A DNA stretch of 15,617 nucleotides, from the NCBI GenBank assembly GCA_038064955.1, contig JBBTRY010000025.1, forward strand, positions 1 through 15,617, read 5' to 3'. The notes under the pieces are model-generated. The model did no database searches. It was given only the letters and a program-made list of their open reading frames with translations, and had not been told where the DNA came from. The translations under genes were made by a program, and so were the position numbers. Shown piece after piece: positions 12,255 to 15,617 of this stretch; position 1 is the stretch's first letter; every line of letters begins with the position of its first letter. Source of the DNA: JBBTQX01 sp038064955. Its GTDB lineage: Bacteria > Patescibacteriota > Minisyncoccia > UBA6257 > GWB1-50-10.

Positions 12255-15200
12255 TTAAATATCCAAATTCTTCACTGTGAGCGCGTGAGCCTGGATGAAA
12301 TTCTTGCGGGGTTCCACAACCTCGCCCATCAGGATATCGAACATCTTGTCGGCCGCAACCACGTCTTCCACATTGATTTGCTTCAATATTCTCCTCGCCG
12401 GGTCCATCGTGGTTTCCCAAAGCTGGCTCGGATTCATTTCGCCGAGACCCTTATAGCGCTGGACATTCACACCTTCTCCGCCCATCTGTTTATGAATTTT
12501 ATCGCGCTCGGCGTCGCTGTACGCATAATGGCTCTCCTTACCCTTCTGCAATTGGAAGAGCGGCGGCTGGGCGATATATAAATGGCCGTTCTCGATTATC
12601 TTCGGGAAGTAGCGGAAGAAAAGCGTGAGGAGCAGGGTACGGATGTGCGCGCCATCTACATCAGCATCAGTCATCAGCACTACCTTATGGTAGCGGAGCT
12701 TCGCGATGTCGAAGTTATCCGAAATGGCGGTGCCTAAAGCGATAACGAGCGAACGGATTTCTTTGTTCACAAGCATCTTGTCTATCCGCGATTTCTCCAC
12801 GTTCAAGATCTTGCCCTTCAAAGGCAGGATAGCCTGGGTGTGCCGGTCGCGGCCCTGCTTGGCGCTGTTATGAACGAATATGCCGCTTGCGAGAGCGAAA
12901 TTGTGCGTGCCAGGTACTTCCAGATCGTAGACGTCGATTCTTTCCGACATTTTCTCGATGCGAATAATTTTATGGTTATAGTGAATCACCGCATCGAAAA
13001 GACGTTCCTTCCTACCCTCGAAGAACCTGTTCAGAATGGTATCAAAACGCAGGAGGGATTTGTCATTCGTCTTCCGGCGGAATTCGTCGTATTTCTCGAT
13101 TGAAATCGCGCCGGTACGATCGTATAAATCGCGCAAAACCCGCATCGCTTTTTCACGGTAGGTTTCGTTATAAGTGTATTTCCTTTTCACACGGAACTCC
13201 GGCGTCCATTGACCCTTGGTCTTTTCCGAGCGCCATTTACGCAAATCTTCATTCTGCCATTGAGCTTGTGCGAGTTCCGAAAATTCTCTTACTCTCTCCG
13301 GATGCGCGGCAAAGAAATTCCTCACCCGCTCCGCTTGGATTTTTCTGTTTTCTTCACTATTCCAATATTCCCGCTGGCTTTCATCCAATAATTCATTGTT
13401 CTTTTTCCGGTATTCTTCGTTGGAGTTGTAAAATTCCAAGAATTTTTCGGCCATAAAAGAACGATATTCCGGAGATTCCCATTGTTTCTTCGCTCTCTTG
13501 GAAAGTTCGCTTCGTTTCCCGAGCATTATGCGGCTGATTTTTTCTCTAAACTCCGGCCTTTGGTGCAGAATTTTTAATTTCTCAATAACATCCGGCCTTT
13601 GGAGTGTAAGATGCGCCATTTTTCTGTGTATCGAAAGATGTTCTTCTTTAGACAAGCGTACAATATTTCCCGGATTGTTATTCAGTTTATTGAAATCTTT
13701 ATGGTGGCGATATGGACCTTCGCTTAAAGCATATTCGCCTTTTTCCAGGTTATATTTATCCGAAAGAAGATGAGTGAAAATCCATCTTTTTTCCGCCGGG
13801 TCAAAAACCATTTCGTATCCCTCAATCGTGATTCTTCTACCCAATTTCGAGTATTGGCGATACAAAGGCATCAAAGAGTCACTCTTCTGAAGGTTTTGAG
13901 CTTCTTTATATGAGCCATCGGCCAGCATAAATTTGTGATCGGGGGTGCATATTAACTCCTCGTTATTGTCCAAAATGACCTTAATTACTTCCGCATTCTT
14001 TTTCGTCTTCCTCGGATTTCTTATTAACTCAACTCCAATGTCGCCATTATTTTTTATTGTATAACAATAATTTTTCTTACCTTGATCGTGTTCTTCAACT
14101 ATTTTTTCGAAGGATAAATTTCTGCCGTCCGTCAACGCAACTTCAGTTTTTCCAAACCAACAGCCCCCGGCACTATCTCCCTCGACTATGAATAATTCCG
14201 AGTCTTCGGCTTTGCGGGAAGAACAGTCGGCGAGCTTGCCGGGCAGAGTCAGCCCTTCCAAAGCGCCTTTCCGGAGAATGGTGTCTTTGGCGGCTTTCGC
14301 GGCCTTCCGGGCCTTCGCGGCCAAAAGATTCTTTTCGATTATCTTCCGTCCGTCCGAGCCGTGCTTTTCCAAAAATTCTTTGAGTGTTTCACTCACCACC
14401 ATCTCGACAGCGGTACGCGCTTCGGGATTGCCCAAACGAGCCTTAGTCTGGCCTTCAAACTGCGGCTCGGGAAGTTTTATGGAAATAATTGAAACCAGAC
14501 CTTCGCGAATATCGTCACCGGTGATATTTTCTTCGCTTTCTTTCAGATAATTTTCCTTCCGCGCGTAATCGTTCAAAACGCGAGTCATCGCCGAGCGCAA
14601 GCCCGTCAAATGCATTCCGCCGTCCGGCGTATGGATGTTGTTTGCGAAGCTCAATTCTTTCGCTTCTTGGTCGTCCGTATACGTGAAGACGGCTTCCACT
14701 TCTATATTTTCGTAAGATTTGTGCGCGTAAAAAGACTCATCCTGGAGAGTCGGCTCGTCGCCAATGAGATAATGGATGAAAGATTTCAAACCGCCGTCGA
14801 AATAAAAGCCGTAGTAGAACGGATGTTCGTCGCGGTCATCCACGAAACTGATGCGGACGCCTTTCGTGAGATAGCTTTGCTGGCGCAGATGGTCCAGGAT
14901 TTTTTTGCGGTCGTACTCGATTTTTTGGAAAATTACCGGATCGGCATCAAAGATGACTTTCGTGCCGGTATGCTTCGAAATGCCGACTTTTTTCACGTTG
15001 AACTTCGGCTTGCCCCGCTCATACTCCTGGGTATAGACCGCGCCGTTCCGGTAGACTTCGACTTTCAGCCATTTGGAAAGCGCGTTCACGACCGAGACGC
15101 CCACGCCGTGCAAACCGCCCGAAACTTTGTATGATTCTCCGCCGAACTTGCCGCCCGCGTGAAGCGTGGTCAAGACGGTGTCGAGCGCGGACTTCTTCGT

Positions 15201-15482
15201 CTGCGGATGAATATCCACGGGAATGCCGCGGCCGTCGTCCACAACCACGATGCGCTCCCCTTTCAATATTTCAATGCGGATGTTTTTGGCGTAGCCGGCC
15301 ATCGCCTCATCGATGGAGTTGTCCATAACTTCCCAGATGAGATGGTGCAATCCCTCGACTCCCGTGGAGCCGATATACATTCCCGGTCGCTTGCGAACAG
15401 GCTCTAAACCTTCAAGAACATAGATGTCTTTGGCGTCATAAGAAACCTCTTTTTTCGGTTCGTTTTCCTTGTTTTTTGCCAT
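12255..15482 (-). CDS. gyrB: DNA gyrase subunit B with an in-frame intein
   Basis: A 1075-residue precursor; removal of a 432-residue intein leaves a 643-residue GyrB of normal size. Gyrase B supplies the ATPase and part of the DNA-cleavage centre of the A2B2 enzyme that introduces negative supercoils. Visible motifs are the GHKL ATP site (EVMDNSIDEA, DDGRGIPVDIHP, GGLHGVGVSVVNALS), EGDSAGG before and SAKQGRDR after the intein (TOPRIM), DADVDGAHI and the C-terminal QRYKGLGEMNP. I start at the ATG at 15482 (MAKNKEN); a TTG at 15491 would add three residues. Neither has a ribosome site. An extended -10 promoter lies upstream and a long hairpin follows the stop. Confidence 0.97.
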   Translation of the reverse strand: MAKNKENEPKKEVSYDAKDIYVLEGLEPVRKRPGMYIGSTGVEGLHHLIWEVMDNSIDEAMAGYAKNIRIEILKGERIVVVDDGRGIPVDIHPQTKKSALDTVLTTLHAGGKFGGESYKVSGGLHGVGVSVVNALSKWLKVEVYRNGAVYTQEYERGKPKFNVKKVGISKHTGTKVIFDADPVIFQKIEYDRKKILDHLRQQSYLTKGVRISFVDDRDEHPFYYGFYFDGGLKSFIHYLIGDEPTLQDESFYAHKSYENIEVEAVFTYTDDQEAKELSFANNIHTPDGGMHLTGLRSAMTRVLNDYARKENYLKESEENITGDDIREGLVSIISIKLPEPQFEGQTKARLGNPEARTAVEMVVSETLKEFLEKHGSDGRKIIEKNLLAAKARKAAKAAKDTILRKGALEGLTLPGKLADCSSRKAEDSELFIVEGDSAGGCWFGKTEVALTDGRNLSFEKIVEEHDQGKKNYCYTIKNNGDIGVELIRNPRKTKKNAEVIKVILDNNEELICTPDHKFMLADGSYKEAQNLQKSDSLMPLYRQYSKLGRRITIEGYEMVFDPAEKRWIFTHLLSDKYNLEKGEYALSEGPYRHHKDFNKLNNNPGNIVRLSKEEHLSIHRKMAHLTLQRPDVIEKLKILHQRPEFREKISRIMLGKRSELSKRAKKQWESPEYRSFMAEKFLEFYNSNEEYRKKNNELLDESQREYWNSEENRKIQAERVRNFFAAHPERVREFSELAQAQWQNEDLRKWRSEKTKGQWTPEFRVKRKYTYNETYREKAMRVLRDLYDRTGAISIEKYDEFRRKTNDKSLLRFDTILNRFFEGRKERLFDAVIHYNHKIIRIEKMSERIDVYDLEVPGTHNFALASGIFVHNSAKQGRDRHTQAILPLKGKILNVEKSRIDKMLVNKEIRSLVIALGTAISDNFDIAKLRYHKVVLMTDADVDGAHIRTLLLTLFFRYFPKIIENGHLYIAQPPLFQLQKGKESHYAYSDAERDKIHKQMGGEGVNVQRYKGLGEMNPSQLWETTMDPARRILKQINVEDVVAADKMFDILMGEVVEPRKNFIQAHALTVKNLDI
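12867..14162 (-). mobile_element. GyrB intein with HNH homing endonuclease
   Basis: The intein runs from Cys441 to Asn872 (numbering from the ATG), inserted between the two glycines-serine of EGDSAGG and SAKQGRDR, a known GyrB intein site. Splicing motifs are Cys1 with CWFGKTEVALTDG, block B TPDHKFML, block F IDVYDLEVPGTHNF and block G HN followed by Ser+1. The residues needed for splicing are all present. In place of a LAGLIDADG enzyme it holds an HNH type: HHKDFNKLNNNPGNIV with a final His in SKEEH (His593/594 to His615). Then come about eight helical units, each with a (W/x)x(S/N/P)PExR-like core, spaced 13-27 residues (about 628-765), probably a DNA-recognition array like NUMOD repeats. 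By eye this DNA is richer in A+T than the gyrB around it. Confidence 0.95.
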
Positions 15483-15501
15483 TGGAATCAAGAAGAAAAT
15501 A

Positions 15502-15515
15502 CAGCTCTAGAGCTG
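15502..15515. promoter_or_regulatory. 14-bp perfect palindrome in the gyrB leader
   Basis: CAGCTCTAGAGCTG is a perfect dyad between the presumed gyrB transcription start (about 15535) and the ATG. It could be an operator or a short RNA hairpin. No known regulator can be named. Confidence 0.4.
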
Positions 15516-15541
15516 ATTTTTCCTATCTAATTTACTCTTTT

Positions 15542-15570
15542 ATTGTATCAGATTTCGGGGCTAAAAACAA
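15542..15570 (-). promoter_or_regulatory. Promoter of gyrB
   Basis: A -35 box TTGTTT (15565-15570), a 17-base spacer ending in TGA and a -10 box TACAAT (15542-15547) on the minus strand. The start would be near 15535, giving a leader of about 52 bases. The -35 lies in the T-rich tail of the preceding terminator. Confidence 0.65.
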
Positions 15571-15593
15571 ACGAAAAACCCGCTTTAGCGGGC
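15565..15593 (-). terminator. Rho-independent terminator of the unit upstream of gyrB
   Basis: On the minus strand CCCGC-TAAA-GCGGG (15579-15592) is followed by TTTTTCGTTTGTTTTT. It ends a transcript whose genes lie beyond the right edge; the 24 bases between the hairpin and the edge hold nothing that I recognise. Confidence 0.85.
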
Positions 15594-15617
15594 TTAAATC
15601 GCGGCATTTTCGCTATA

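Noticed and set aside
12867..14162. Frameshifted or fused second gene inside gyrB
   Set aside because: The insert is in frame, begins with Cys, ends in His-Asn before Ser, and the flanking GyrB motif EGDSAGG-SAKQGRD joins perfectly when it is removed, so it is an intein.

Overview
The window looks like a piece of a Patescibacteria (CPR) genome, most likely a Parcubacteria-type lineage. The call rests on content: a compact mra/dcw cluster with a Mur ligase that lacks the usual N-terminal domain, a pyruvoyl-type arginine decarboxylase, small membrane proteins of a kind I associate with this group, an intein in gyrB, tRNAs without encoded CCA, and almost no Shine-Dalgarno sequences. TGA is used as a stop (for example rsmH), which argues against the CPR lineages that recode UGA as glycine. 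All genes that I can support lie on the minus strand, so transcription runs from right to left.

Right to left: (1) 15617-12255, a terminator of an upstream unit, a gyrB promoter and gyrB, interrupted by a 432-residue intein with an HNH endonuclease. (2) 12252-12170, a long hairpin with a 50-bp core that is repeated exactly at 112-161. (3) 12155-11017, the rplJ-rplL operon with a good promoter, a recognisable L10 leader RNA, a possible attenuator and a strong terminator. (4) 10991-10868, tRNA-Val(CAC) followed at once by the 3' third of another tRNA. (5) 10807-10045, a pyruvoyl-dependent arginine decarboxylase with a leaderless-looking promoter, then the first ~42 codons of an HD-domain gene that breaks off. 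(6) 10092-7768, a new promoter at that break, a small membrane protein with a triple NPF tail, and a 672-residue secreted protein built of two kinds of cysteine repeats. (7) 7719-2420, a bidirectional terminator, a promoter with MraZ-type operator boxes, then mraZ, rsmH, an ftsL-like gene, ftsI, a murF-like ligase, an embedded tRNA-Glu(CTC) and a HIT protein. (8) 2413-324, a small membrane protein, rmuC and a nucleotidyltransferase-like gene, then a terminator and the first copy of the hairpin element near the left edge.

The genes serve housekeeping roles (DNA supercoiling, ribosome stalk, septal peptidoglycan synthesis) except for the 7.7-10.1 kb stretch. That stretch is an accessory-looking cell-surface module placed between conserved blocks, beside a truncated gene and not far from a broken tRNA. 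The most unusual items are the repeated hairpin core with locus-specific arms, the cysteine-repeat/NPF-tail pair, and the gyrB intein with its helical repeat array.
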